The notes: generated by a model from the sequence alone, not told the origin. 36,237 nucleotides of DNA from Porphyromonadaceae bacterium UBA3318 (GCA_002361235.1 DESI01000025.1:1-36237); one strand, 5' to 3'; positions 25,456-33,619 are shown, counted from the stretch's first letter. Translations and numbers: made by a program.

Positions 25456-25946
25456 ACTTCCTCCAGTTCCGATTCGCTCTTATTGTCGGTGTGCAGCAGG
25501 TGCAGCGACAGGAAATAGTCGATGCTGATCTTGCCGGGACCGACCAGGATGATGAAGAAATATATGCCCATGAACATGATGGGCAGGTAGCCCGGCATGG
25601 CCCATGTTATCATATAGCTCGGCGTGTCCACCACATAGTTGAGCAGATGATATTCAGCCACTACCATCGCAGCGAACGGGGGCAGCGTCATGAAGCGCGT
25701 ACAGAAGCCGATCATGATGCACAGCGAGCAGAATATCTCTATCGCAATCATCACGACCAGGGTGGTTTCGGGCGACATGCCGGCCACCGTGGGGAATGTG
25801 TGGGCAATGCTGCCGTACTGATACATCTGCCGCACTCCGAACTGCATGAGCATGAGCCCGACGAACAGCCGCAGGAACAGACGGCCCAGATTTGTGTATG
25901 AATAACCTGTGGACCAGATGTACAGGCGTTTGATGAAGTTAAGCAT
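25452..25946 (-). CDS. DoxX family membrane protein
   Basis: A 164-residue protein with four predicted membrane helices (about 20-40, 62-82, 88-108, 118-140), typical of DoxX. An N-terminal segment LGRLFLRLFVGLMLMQFGVRQ gives the family R-x-x-x-G pattern. The role is uncertain: DoxX proteins are linked to redox or quinone-associated membrane complexes. It is placed between a thioredoxin-like exported protein and mnmA, with a 7-base gap upstream and a 4-base overlap downstream. Confidence 0.85.
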   Translation of the reverse strand: MLNFIKRLYIWSTGYSYTNLGRLFLRLFVGLMLMQFGVRQMYQYGSIAHTFPTVAGMSPETTLVVMIAIEIFCSLCIMIGFCTRFMTLPPFAAMVVAEYHLLNYVVDTPSYMITWAMPGYLPIMFMGIYFFIILVGPGKISIDYFLSLHLLHTDNKSESELEEV

Positions 25947-25953
25947 TTCCCGG

Positions 25954-26883
25954 TCAGTTGGCTTGTTTGGTGTTTGATTCTTCGGCGGCCTGTACGGCGG
26001 TCTGCATGGCCTTGCGGAAGTCCACGTTCTTGACTATGATCTTGCCGTCGCGTCCTATCACGTAGAAGGAGGGAGTGGAGCGGATGTCGTACAGGTCGGC
26101 CACCGTGTCGGACGCACCGGTGTGCCATTTGGGCGAGAAGTCGGTCATCTCGGTCTGCCAGCCGTCCACCGGGTCTGGGATGATGAACAGCACGTTGACC
26201 ATACCCTTGTCCACCAGGCCGGAGAAGGTCACGTCGGTCTCCATCTTCAGTTTGGCGTAACGGCACTCGTCGCAGCCGGGGTCGCCGAACTCTATGACGG
26301 TTATCACGCCCGTAGGCATATAGCGGGCGGTGGTTCCGGTGGGGGTGGTGTATTCGAATGTCTGGGGCTGCTCGCCGATTTTGGAATTCTCCATCAGCTT
26401 CTTGTGCAGCCTGTAGCGCTCCTTGCGAGCATTGTCTATCTTCTTGTTCTTCACCATGAAGTCGATGAAGCGGATATAGATGGGGTCGGACCAGTATATG
26501 GCGCGGGGACCGTGCAGCGCCTCTTCGGCGGCACGTGTGAACTGCAGGGTCAGGGCCGGGTTCTTCTCCAGTTTCTTGAACAGGGCCAGCAGCGACTTGT
26601 CGACCGTTTCCACGGACGACCATCGTATGGGCGACACATAGACCTCGAAGGCGTCGTTCAGGGCTATCTGGTCCACGGTATTCTTCGACTGGAAGTCCAT
26701 GTTGTCCCAGAAATGGGTCACTATCCATTCCGATTTGCCCGACAATGTCGGTATGGAGTCTGGCGCTACGGGATATTCGAACAGAGGCTGGATCACGATG
26801 GGTCCGGATTCACTCTGAACCTGGGCGGAGGCCGCGAACGACGCCCCCGCAAGGATTAAGCTGAGAATTATAGATCTTTTCAT
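25954..26883 (-). CDS. Exported DUF5106/thioredoxin-like protein
   Basis: A 309-residue protein with a signal peptide (MKRSIILSLILAGASFAASA, cleavage near A20-Q21). The N-terminal half (about 45-165) looks like DUF5106, with WIVTHFWDNMDF and a helical middle. The C-terminal half (about 190-300) is a thioredoxin-like fold with a redox motif GDPGCDECRYAK (C204, C207) and the cis-proline segment RSTPSFYVIGRDGKI. It is probably a periplasmic thiol-disulfide or redox-related protein. The next gene encodes the membrane protein DoxX, which fits an envelope redox theme, though this is inference. Confidence 0.82.
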   Translation of the reverse strand: MKRSIILSLILAGASFAASAQVQSESGPIVIQPLFEYPVAPDSIPTLSGKSEWIVTHFWDNMDFQSKNTVDQIALNDAFEVYVSPIRWSSVETVDKSLLALFKKLEKNPALTLQFTRAAEEALHGPRAIYWSDPIYIRFIDFMVKNKKIDNARKERYRLHKKLMENSKIGEQPQTFEYTTPTGTTARYMPTGVITVIEFGDPGCDECRYAKLKMETDVTFSGLVDKGMVNVLFIIPDPVDGWQTEMTDFSPKWHTGASDTVADLYDIRSTPSFYVIGRDGKIIVKNVDFRKAMQTAVQAAEESNTKQAN

Positions 26884-26887
26884 TATT

Positions 26888-27568
26888 TTATTGTTTCACG
26901 AGATGCAGGATTGCGCGTGCCCAGGCGCGGTAGCCGGGGCCGTTGAGGTGCAAGCCGTCGTTGGTGTATTTGGGGTTGAGCTTGTCGGGCGCGGATTCCA
27001 GAGCCTTGGTCAGATCCACGTACTCGGCGCCGTTCTGTGCCGCGATGGTCTGCAGGCGGTTGTTCAAGGAAGGAATCACCTTTTCGCGCCCTTTCAGATT
27101 CTTGTATCGGTTGAAATCGTTGTTGATGGGCATCACCGACTGTATGTAGAGCTTGGTGTCGGGTGTCTGTTCCCTGATTTTCCTGACCAGTCGCTCGTAA
27201 CGGGCGGCCAGCTGGTCGACGGTGAGGCCGTGCGACACGTCGTTGATGCCGATAAGCAGGAAAATCTTGGCCGGCCTGCCTGACGTGACCTGTGTGAGAC
27301 GTTTCTCCACGCCGGTGATCACATCGGAGCGTATGCCACGGTTCTTGATGTTGGGCATGTCGAACAGTTCGGCGAACTCGCCGCCGTCGGTGATGGAATT
27401 GCCGAGGAACACGATGTCGTCGGAATAGACGGGCAGCACGTCGAACAGGCTGGTCTTCTGGTCCCAGTACTCGTCGGCACGTGCCGCCGGCAGACAGCAT
27501 ACTGCCGCCAGCAGGAGAATCATGGTGAGTGTCCGGGCTATTTTCATATCGGTATGCTTAAGGTTCAT
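26888..27568 (-). CDS. Exported SGNH/GDSL-family hydrolase
   Basis: A 226-residue esterase-like protein. A signal peptide (hydrophobic residues ~14-27, ending AARA) is followed by an SGNH fold: block I FLGNSITDGG (S58), block III LLIGIND (about 104-110) and block V NDGLHLN (D204, H207). Such enzymes deacetylate carbohydrates or cleave lipid esters in the envelope. The substrate is unknown, but the neighbouring sugar kinase suggests carbohydrate. The first ATG at 27568 overlaps the kinase stop (ATGA), favouring it. An internal ATG at 27547 also gives a good signal peptide. Confidence 0.9.
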   Translation of the reverse strand: MNLKHTDMKIARTLTMILLLAAVCCLPAARADEYWDQKTSLFDVLPVYSDDIVFLGNSITDGGEFAELFDMPNIKNRGIRSDVITGVEKRLTQVTSGRPAKIFLLIGINDVSHGLTVDQLAARYERLVRKIREQTPDTKLYIQSVMPINNDFNRYKNLKGREKVIPSLNNRLQTIAAQNGAEYVDLTKALESAPDKLNPKYTNDGLHLNGPGYRAWARAILHLVKQ

Positions 27569-28416
27569 TTTTTTGCAGTGTGGAAATCGATGAGTCCCTG
27601 CATGGGGTCCTTGGCTACAGAGCCGATGCTGATGTTGGCGTCGAGACAGACTTTGTCAAGGATTTCGCGGAAATGATATGCGATTGAGCCCACGAAAGCC
27701 ACGGGCATGGAGTGCGCGTCGGGGTATTGCAGCACGTTGCGCTGCAGGAAGGCCTCGAATTCGCGGCGCACCAGCGAGCTGATGTACGGGTCACGGAGAT
27801 TGTCGGCCAGAAAGGGCACCAGCGAGGCCAGGAACCGGTTGGGGTTGGGCCGGCGGTATACCTTGTCGAGCACGTCGGCCGCGGAGAGTGAGAAGGTCTG
27901 AAGGAACCGCTGCTGCACGGATTCGGGTAGCTGCTGCTTGAACGTATCGCTCACAAGGCGTTTGCCGAGTGCCGCACCGCTACCTTCGTCGCCGAGAATG
28001 AATCCGAGCGATGGAATGTTGTGTGTGATGGCCGAGCCGTCGTACAGGCAAGAATTGGAGCCGGTGCCGAGTATGCAGACTATTCCACGGTCAGTGCCGA
28101 GCATTGCGCGGGCAGCTCCGAGAAGGTCGGAGGCGACTTCTATGCGGGCGTCCGGAAAAGCCGCCTGCAGTTGCGCCGCCACCTTGTCGCACAGTTCCGG
28201 CGTGGCGCAGCCGGCACCGTAATAATGCACGGCGTCGATGCGGCACTTGTCGGGAAGCCATGCCGCCAGACGGCCGAAGGCGGCGTCCAGTTCGTCGGGC
28301 GAGGCCAGCAGCGCGTTGATGCCCGTGTCGCTGTAAGGCGACAGCGAACCGTCCGGACATATCAATGTCCAGGCAGCCTTGGTGGAGCCTACGTCGGCAA
28401 TCAGCTGATAGTTCAT
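27565..28416 (-). CDS. BadF/BcrA-type ATPase, probable N-acetylglucosamine kinase
   Basis: A 283-residue ASKHA-fold kinase. The phosphate-1 loop is LIADVGSTKAAWTL at the N-terminus (usual DGGGTKT), the adenosine region GIVCILGTGSNSCLYDG, followed by GFILGDEGSGAALGKRLV, and a C-terminal VAFVGSIAYHF. This combination is typical of the small GlcNAc-kinase-like members in Bacteroidetes, which act in the cytoplasm on amino sugars from cell-wall or glycan recycling. The ATG at 28416 is chosen; a GTG at 28422 is possible. It heads the twelve-gene minus-strand run and has the clear promoter 28475-28506. Confidence 0.87.
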   Translation of the reverse strand: MNYQLIADVGSTKAAWTLICPDGSLSPYSDTGINALLASPDELDAAFGRLAAWLPDKCRIDAVHYYGAGCATPELCDKVAAQLQAAFPDARIEVASDLLGAARAMLGTDRGIVCILGTGSNSCLYDGSAITHNIPSLGFILGDEGSGAALGKRLVSDTFKQQLPESVQQRFLQTFSLSAADVLDKVYRRPNPNRFLASLVPFLADNLRDPYISSLVRREFEAFLQRNVLQYPDAHSMPVAFVGSIAYHFREILDKVCLDANISIGSVAKDPMQGLIDFHTAKK

Positions 28417-28429
28417 AGTCACGTTTTAC

Positions 28430-28482
28430 AATCCGATATATATATGATTAAACACCATATATATGGATTAAATACAAAATTA
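28430..28482. repeat. Direct AT-rich repeats and a 12-bp palindrome in the leader
   Basis: ATATATATGATTAAA and CATATATATGGATTAAA are imperfect direct repeats in the 5' leader of the kinase operon. The second contains the perfect palindrome CCATATATATGG (28455-28466). The position just downstream of the -7 box would suit a repressor operator. Confidence 0.45.
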
Positions 28483-28506
28483 ATGAAAAAACACTAACTA
28501 TACAAA
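28475..28506 (-). promoter_or_regulatory. Promoter of the twelve-gene minus-strand operon
   Basis: Read on the minus strand, TTTG (28506-28503), a 20-base spacer and TAATTTTG (28482-28475) match the Bacteroidetes consensus exactly. The start of transcription would be near 28469, about 50 bases before the kinase ATG. The -33 box lies only four bases from the left end of the nested inverted-repeat element. Confidence 0.75.
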
Positions 28507-28509
28507 TTT

Positions 28510-28901
28510 AGGCATCGTTCCTTAAAAAATGTAAACGCCAGGGCGGTGGATTTTCGAGGTAATTTAGCTCCTATTCAGTCGCTGAGCTAAAGGTTATTCG
28601 GTCTGTGAGGGAGCAGCCTCGCGGCTGTGACCGAGGAGAGCGGATAAATTAACCGAAAAGACACCGGGCAACGCACAAAAGAATTGAGAATTGTTAAAAT
28701 AATTTATATAATCAGGCATGGCCGAAAGAAATATTACCTCAGACTCGCAGCTGTACCTCATCTTTAGCCTTTTGACTCAGTTACATAGCCCGCTATGCTC
28801 CTGAGTCTGCAAGACTAACCTTTAGCTCAGCGACTGAATAGGAGCTAAATCTGAGGCACATCTGCGACCCTGGCGTATACATTTTTTAAGGAACGATGCC
28901 T
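28510..28901. repeat. 392-bp nested inverted-repeat element, no gene
   Basis: The outer arms 28510-28543 and 28868-28901 are 34-base inverted repeats with one mismatch; the outermost 24 bases are perfect. The inner arms 28562-28596 and 28816-28850 are a perfect 35-bp inverted repeat starting ATTTAGCTCCTATTCAGTCG. Between them lies a ~219-base apical region with its own hairpins, including GACTCAG-TTA-CATAGC / GCTATG-CTC-CTGAGTC (28774-28807) and AGCC-TCGC-GGCT (28615-28626). If the outermost A/T pair is excluded, both edges are flanked by TTA (28508-28510 and 28901-28903), a possible 3-bp target duplication. No ORF of note is inside. It may be a MITE-like insertion, an invertible segment or a large structured RNA. 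Confidence 0.9.
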
Positions 28902-28922
28902 TATGTGATTGGGCGCGCGGAT

Positions 28923-28953
28923 TTTGATTTTACATCTTTTTTATATACTTTTG
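28923..28953 (+). promoter_or_regulatory. Promoter of the DUF6377 regulator gene
   Basis: TTTG at 28923-28926, a 19-base spacer and TACTTTTG at 28946-28953 match the Bacteroidetes consensus and precede the ATG at 28982 by 28 bases. The promoter begins 21 bases beyond the right end of the inverted-repeat element. Confidence 0.75.
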
Positions 28954-28981
28954 TCAGAAGCTCCAAAGCCACCCTGCGAAA

Positions 28982-30694
28982 ATGAGAAATCTCGTATATG
29001 TAATCCTTGTCGGCATCATGATATGTGCCGGTGTCGTATCATGCGAACACAAGGCGTCAGAATCCGAATCATATCTGCTGCGTCTCGATTCCATACTTGA
29101 CAACGCGCATGAGTATGAAATTCAGAAAAAACGGAACATGTCGGATCTGACTCATAAGTTCATGCGTGCCACCGACCCGATGGACAAATACTTTTACGCA
29201 TCCCAGCTCAGCGACGAATATATGGTATTTTCGACAGATTCGGCCACGAAATACATAGACCTCTGTATGCGGCTTGGTATGGAAGCCGATAACAGGCAGT
29301 GGAAGACCGCCGCCATGATAAGGAAAGCGGATTTGCTGACGAGGGCGGGATTATTGCAGGAGGCGGAGGAGGTCATGGGGGCCATCGATACCGCCGGGCT
29401 GTCGCGTGACGAGCGGATAAGATATTTCGGCATGAAGATATTCCTGTACAGTCATCTCGGCGCCTATCAGGGAGGCGAGCCGAACATCTACAATACGATG
29501 GAGCGAGCCTACAAGGATTCCATGATGAAGACCATACCGCACGACCATCCCGAGTATCTGTGGTACAGGGGGTGGGACGTGCTCGGAAGCTCCAGACGGG
29601 ATTCCACGCTGATACCATCCCTGGTGGCCAAGTTGGAGAAGTCTGGCCGCAATTGCCGCCAGGATGCCAAGGAGGCATATATGCTGGCAAAACTGTACGA
29701 AGAAAGTGGAGACTCGCTGTCGGCCCTGAAATACATGGTGCTTGCGGGCACGATAGACATCCAGATATACAACGCGGAAATAGCCTCGATGGAGGAACTG
29801 GCCAAAATGCTGTTCAGACGCGGAGACATAGACAGGGCCTACCGGTACATAAACTACAGCATCAACAAATCGATCGGTTATCCCACCCGCGTGCGTGCGT
29901 TGAGCGAGATGCGGGTGCTGGACAAAATCAGCCAGGCGTATCAGGAGCAGATACATTATCAGAAACGTCAGATGGAGCTTAGGCTGGAAGTGGTGTGCCT
30001 GCTGGTGTTCGTGCTGCTGGTTTCCGCCGTGTGGATCGTGTTGCAGAACCGCCGCCTGCGTAACCGTAACGCCCATCTGGCCAGTGTCAGCGCGGATCTG
30101 GCAAAGTACAACACCGAACTATCGGAAGCCAAGAAGCACATCGAAGTATCCAACAACGAACTGAACCGCCTGAACGAAGACCTGAAGCGAAAGAACGAAC
30201 AGCTCAACGAGGCCAACTATGTGAAGGAGGAGTATATAGGATCGGTATTCACCATCTGTTCCAACTATATAAAGAGAATGGAGGAGTTCAGGAGCGCCGT
30301 ATACGCCAAGGCCAAGAACCGGCAGTATGCCGATATAGTCCGCCTGACCGAAGGTAACGACAACACCCGACAGGAACTGAAGAAACTGTTCAGGTCGTTC
30401 GACTCCGTATTCCTGCACATATATCCCGACTTCGTGGCCGACTTCAACAAGCTGCTGTCAGACGACCAGCATGTGGTGCCAAAGGACAGCGAACTGCTCA
30501 ATACCGAGCTGCGGATCTATGCACTGATCCGGCTCGGAATATCCGACAGCGTGAAAATCGCGGAATTCCTGCACTGCTCACCGCAGACGGTATATAATTA
30601 CAGATACACCATGCGCAACCGGGCCAAAGGGGACAAGAAGGATTTCGCCGAACGTGTGCATACCTTAGGTCAATTCGTGCGTGAAGACGCCTGA
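28982..30694 (+). CDS. DUF6377 membrane-anchored regulator with C-terminal HTH
   Basis: A 570-residue protein with an N-terminal signal or anchor ending in a lipobox-like GVVSC (C21). Then comes a mainly helical periplasmic region (about 30-325) resembling TPR repeats, one membrane helix (about 333-353, LEVVCLLVFVLLVSAVWIVL), a coiled coil (about 360-410, rich in Asn/Glu/Lys) and the DUF6377 region. The C-terminal part has EEYIGSVFTICSNYIKRMEE, ELLNTELRIYALIRLGI and a helix-turn-helix SDSVKIAEFLHCSPQTVYNY. The layout predicts sensing outside the inner membrane and DNA or partner contact inside. Members often sit beside glycan-use genes, and here a GH3 enzyme follows, making it the likely target. 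Ligand unknown. Confidence 0.87.
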   Translation: MRNLVYVILVGIMICAGVVSCEHKASESESYLLRLDSILDNAHEYEIQKKRNMSDLTHKFMRATDPMDKYFYASQLSDEYMVFSTDSATKYIDLCMRLGMEADNRQWKTAAMIRKADLLTRAGLLQEAEEVMGAIDTAGLSRDERIRYFGMKIFLYSHLGAYQGGEPNIYNTMERAYKDSMMKTIPHDHPEYLWYRGWDVLGSSRRDSTLIPSLVAKLEKSGRNCRQDAKEAYMLAKLYEESGDSLSALKYMVLAGTIDIQIYNAEIASMEELAKMLFRRGDIDRAYRYINYSINKSIGYPTRVRALSEMRVLDKISQAYQEQIHYQKRQMELRLEVVCLLVFVLLVSAVWIVLQNRRLRNRNAHLASVSADLAKYNTELSEAKKHIEVSNNELNRLNEDLKRKNEQLNEANYVKEEYIGSVFTICSNYIKRMEEFRSAVYAKAKNRQYADIVRLTEGNDNTRQELKKLFRSFDSVFLHIYPDFVADFNKLLSDDQHVVPKDSELLNTELRIYALIRLGISDSVKIAEFLHCSPQTVYNYRYTMRNRAKGDKKDFAERVHTLGQFVREDA

Positions 30695-30731
30695 CGATAC
30701 TACTAAGATAAACAAAATTTCTTACTAATTT

Positions 30732-30754
30732 CACTAATGATGCAATCATTAGTG
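30732..30754. promoter_or_regulatory. Perfect 10-bp inverted repeat between regulator and GH3
   Basis: CACTAATGAT-GCA-ATCATTAGTG is a perfect 10+3+10 palindrome. It lies 38 bases after the regulator stop and 82 bases before the GH3 -7 box, with no T-run, so an operator or activator site is more likely than a terminator. A further CTAATTTCACTAAT direct pattern precedes it. Confidence 0.55.
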
Positions 30755-30835
30755 GTTTGTGATTCAGTGAAATAATAGTGTCGCGTGTCTTACTATTTAC
30801 TTTTAACCGCAATTTTTTACTGTGTTAAAAAATAG

Positions 30836-30843
30836 TAACTTTG
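30836..30843 (+). promoter_or_regulatory. -7 box of the GH3 gene
   Basis: TAACTTTG matches TAnnTTTG, but the -33 region (TTTTTTAC) lacks TTTG. This fits a promoter that needs an activator. The predicted 5' leader is about 85 bases to the ATG at 30934. Confidence 0.5.
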
Positions 30844-30933
30844 CAATGCCATGATATTCTTGACGACACCCTTTGGGGTTTGGGAAAATCTGTTGCAATT
30901 TCACTACTAACAATAATAACACACAAAAATCTC

Positions 30934-33222
30934 ATGAAATCTAAATGGAAACTCCGACTGAACGCCGCATGGCTGGTTCCGGTGTTGCTGTGCGGTAATC
31001 CGGCAATAGCGCGGGACATTACGGGGGGAGCGTCGTCCCCCACGACCGTACCTGTTTATCTGGATGACACGAAGCCGCTGGAGCAACGTGTGGAGGATGC
31101 GTTGTCGCGGATGACGCTTCAGGAAAAAATCAGAATTATACACGCACAGTCCAAGTTCAGTGCTCCGGGAGTGCCCCGGTTGGGCATACCCGAGATATGG
31201 TGCACCGACGGCCCCCACGGCGTCCGCCCCGAAGTGCTGTGGGACGAATGGGAGCAGGCCGGATGGACCAACGATTCCTGCACAGCCTTTCCGTCGCTGA
31301 CCGCGCTGGCCGCCACGTGGAATCCCGACATGGCCCTGCTGTATGGCAAAAGCATAGGCGAGGAGGCACGTTTCCGCAACAAAAGCGTGCTGTTAGGTCC
31401 CGGCGTCAACATTTACCGCACGCCGTTGTGCGGCAGGAATTTTGAATATATGGGCGAGGATCCCTATCTGTCGTCCAGGATGGTGGTGCCTTACGTCAGG
31501 GGCGTGCAGAGCAACGGCGTGGCCACATGCGTGAAGCATTTCGCGTTGAACAACAATGAGATTAACCGCCATACATCGAATCCGACAGTGGATGACCGGA
31601 CATTGTACGAAATCTATCTGCCGGCATTCAAGGCAGCCGCCACCGAGGGAAATTCCTGGTCGTTCATGGGCGGCTACAACCTGTTCCGCGGAGAACATGC
31701 CAGCTACAACCCCATATTGATGAATCAGATCCTGAAAGGGGAATGGAATTATGACGGCGCGGTAATCTCGGACTGGGGAGCTGTGCACGACACCAAGACG
31801 GCGGTGACCGGCGGCCTCGACATGGAGTTCGGTTCCTGGACCGACGGCCTGACCGACGGAATGTCGAATGCCTACGACCATTATTATTTCGCCAATCCCT
31901 ATCTGGAAGGCATCCGGAACGGAACATATTCCGAGCGGGAGCTCGACGACAAGGTGCGCCGCGTGCTGAGACTCACGTTCCGCACGTCGATGAACCGTAA
32001 CCGCCCCTACGGCTCGATGGGTTCCGACGAGCATATCGAGGCGTGCCGCAGGATAGGGCAGGAAGGCGTGGTGCTTCTTCAGAACAAGGACAACATTCTT
32101 CCGGTGGATCCGGGCAGGACACGCCGGATTGCGGTGATAGGTGAAAACGCCATCAAGATGATGACCGTGGGTGGAGGTTCCTCCTCGCTCAAGGCCCGCT
32201 ACGAGATTACTCCGCTGGAAGGGCTGCGCAAGCGCGTGGGTGACGCCGCCGACATTGTGTACGCAAGGGGATATGTGGGCGACACCACGACTTCGTACAA
32301 CGGCGTCGTGACCGGCCAGAGTCTCGCCGATTGGCGCAGCGCGCAGGAACTCAGGGACGAGGCTCTTGAAGTGGCCCGTGACGCAGACATAGTCCTCTTT
32401 TTCGGAGGCCTGAACAAGAGTGACCGTCAGGACTGCGAGGGCACGGATCGTGAATCGATGGACCTGCCTTACGGTCAGAACGAACTCATCTCGGCCCTGG
32501 CCAAGGTCAATCCCAATATAGTGGTGGTCAACATCAGCGGTACGGGAGTGGCGATGCCGTGGCTCGGCGAAGTGAAAGGCGTGCTTCAGGCATGGTATCT
32601 CGGTACAGAGACCGGCCGCGCGTTGGCCGATGTGCTGACGGGCGACGTCAATCCCAGCGGAAAACTGCCCTATACATACTATGCCTCACTCGACCAGTGC
32701 GGAGCGCACAAAATGGGTGAATATCCCGGCCATCTCGGAATAGACGCACTCGGCAACAAGGTGATGGACATACCTTACAACGAGGGCATTTTCGTGGGCT
32801 ACCGGTTTACCGACAAGAACCGTCTTAAACCGAATTTCCCGTTCGGCCACGGATTGAGCTATACCATCTTCAAATACGGTAAAGCGTCGGCCGACAAGAC
32901 TACAGCTTCGTCCGACGACACGGTAACCATCACGATTCCTGTGACCAACACAGGCTCGCGCGAGGGCAAGGAAGTGGTGCAGCTTTATGTGTCCGATCTG
33001 AAGTCAAGTGTGCTCCGGCCCGTCAAGGAACTGAAAGGATTTAAGAAAGTATCGCTGAAACCGGGCGAAACCAAGACAGTGGCATTCGAACTGACAGCCG
33101 ACGAACTGAAATATTTCGACGCGGACAAACACGACTGGGTGCTTGAGCCGGGAGCGTTCGAAGTCCTGGTCGGCGCCTCGGCCGGCGACATACGGTCGAA
33201 AGTGCGTTTCACCGTCAAATGA
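30934..33222 (+). CDS. Secreted glycoside hydrolase family 3 protein
   Basis: A 762-residue exported glycosidase, probably a beta-glucosidase or beta-xylosidase type. The signal peptide is MKSKWKLRLNAAWLVPVLLC with cleavage after NPAIA. The TIM-barrel domain (about 45-360) has TDGPHGVR, CVKHFALNNNEINR and the nucleophile D280 in GAVISDWGA. The second alpha/beta domain (about 370-600) has VVLLQNKDNILPV and a likely acid/base E502 in QDCEGTDRESMDLP. A fibronectin III-like domain (about 650-760) closes it. The frame is open back to 30841, but that part lacks a signal peptide and spans the promoter, so the ATG at 30934 is the start. Substrate cannot be told from sequence. It follows the DUF6377 regulator. 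Confidence 0.93.
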   Translation: MKSKWKLRLNAAWLVPVLLCGNPAIARDITGGASSPTTVPVYLDDTKPLEQRVEDALSRMTLQEKIRIIHAQSKFSAPGVPRLGIPEIWCTDGPHGVRPEVLWDEWEQAGWTNDSCTAFPSLTALAATWNPDMALLYGKSIGEEARFRNKSVLLGPGVNIYRTPLCGRNFEYMGEDPYLSSRMVVPYVRGVQSNGVATCVKHFALNNNEINRHTSNPTVDDRTLYEIYLPAFKAAATEGNSWSFMGGYNLFRGEHASYNPILMNQILKGEWNYDGAVISDWGAVHDTKTAVTGGLDMEFGSWTDGLTDGMSNAYDHYYFANPYLEGIRNGTYSERELDDKVRRVLRLTFRTSMNRNRPYGSMGSDEHIEACRRIGQEGVVLLQNKDNILPVDPGRTRRIAVIGENAIKMMTVGGGSSSLKARYEITPLEGLRKRVGDAADIVYARGYVGDTTTSYNGVVTGQSLADWRSAQELRDEALEVARDADIVLFFGGLNKSDRQDCEGTDRESMDLPYGQNELISALAKVNPNIVVVNISGTGVAMPWLGEVKGVLQAWYLGTETGRALADVLTGDVNPSGKLPYTYYASLDQCGAHKMGEYPGHLGIDALGNKVMDIPYNEGIFVGYRFTDKNRLKPNFPFGHGLSYTIFKYGKASADKTTASSDDTVTITIPVTNTGSREGKEVVQLYVSDLKSSVLRPVKELKGFKKVSLKPGETKTVAFELTADELKYFDADKHDWVLEPGAFEVLVGASAGDIRSKVRFTVK

Positions 33223-33338
33223 CGATGCCTTCAGTAACGAAGCCTTGAATGACGATGCCGGAATCCGGTCTGCAGTAATGGACCGGATGGCAGTAAGGTC
33301 AGGAACATATACACAATAAAAACGCCCGGCCGATGATA

Positions 33339-33555
33339 GGGCACTGAAAAAGTCCTTCAATAAGACATCGGTCTGAATTAAGGGGGGGCTGTGCCTATTT
33401 TGACACAGCCCCCTTGATTTTTAGCCCTATTTGAGAAAACTGAAAAGTGATTGCTTTTTCAGAGCCCTCAAGAATCTGGACGGCTATCTTTATATGGCCT
33501 ACCTGCTATCGCGGACGGTTGTACAACTGAAAAGTGATTGCTTTTTCAGTGCCCT
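33339..33555. repeat. Three copies of a CTTTTTCAGTGCCC motif, one inverted
   Basis: The direct copies 33438-33462 and 33525-33549 are identical over 25 bases (AACTGAAAAGTGATTGCTTT then TTCAG). Each can fold as CTGAAAA-9 bases-TTTTCAG. The second continues into TGCCCTC, the first into AGCCCTC. GGGCACTGAAAAAG at 33339-33352 is the exact reverse complement of 33541-33554. The arrangement resembles insertion-sequence ends or dispersed intergenic repeats; no transposase remains. Confidence 0.75.
33380..33423. terminator. Strong terminator after GH3
   Basis: The stem GGGGGCTGTG / CACAGCCCCC has a 10-base loop, followed by TTGATTTTT on the plus strand. It is 158 bases downstream of the GH3 stop. 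The minus-strand side (CCCCCCCTTAATT) could also end transcription of the convergent gene. Confidence 0.8.
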
Positions 33556-33619
33556 CGGCAAACGCCCGGCGGTTTTTTTCATTGTCTATGTCAGTACGTA
33601 TTTCAATACGCACTGGGCA

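Larger units (their letters stand above)
33223..33619. other. Repeat-rich intergenic stretch after GH3
   Basis: About 400 bases without a credible gene. It holds a strong terminator (33380-33423), two 25-base direct repeats (33438-33462, 33525-33549), an inverted partner (33339-33352) and AACGCCCGGC twice (about 33320 and 33560). Small frames crossing it run through the repeats and resemble nothing. It may be insertion-sequence debris. Confidence 0.65.

Noticed and set aside
28684..28712. TTGAGA-N17-TATAAT, a sigma-70-like promoter inside the nested repeat
   Set aside because: Bacteroidetes primary sigma factors use TTTG/TAnnTTTG, and the centre of the element is AT-rich, so a chance match is likely. 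It would matter only if transcripts start there.
30841..30933. N-terminal extension of the GH3 protein
   Set aside because: The upstream codons begin inside the -7 box and lack a signal peptide, while the ATG at 30934 starts a textbook one.
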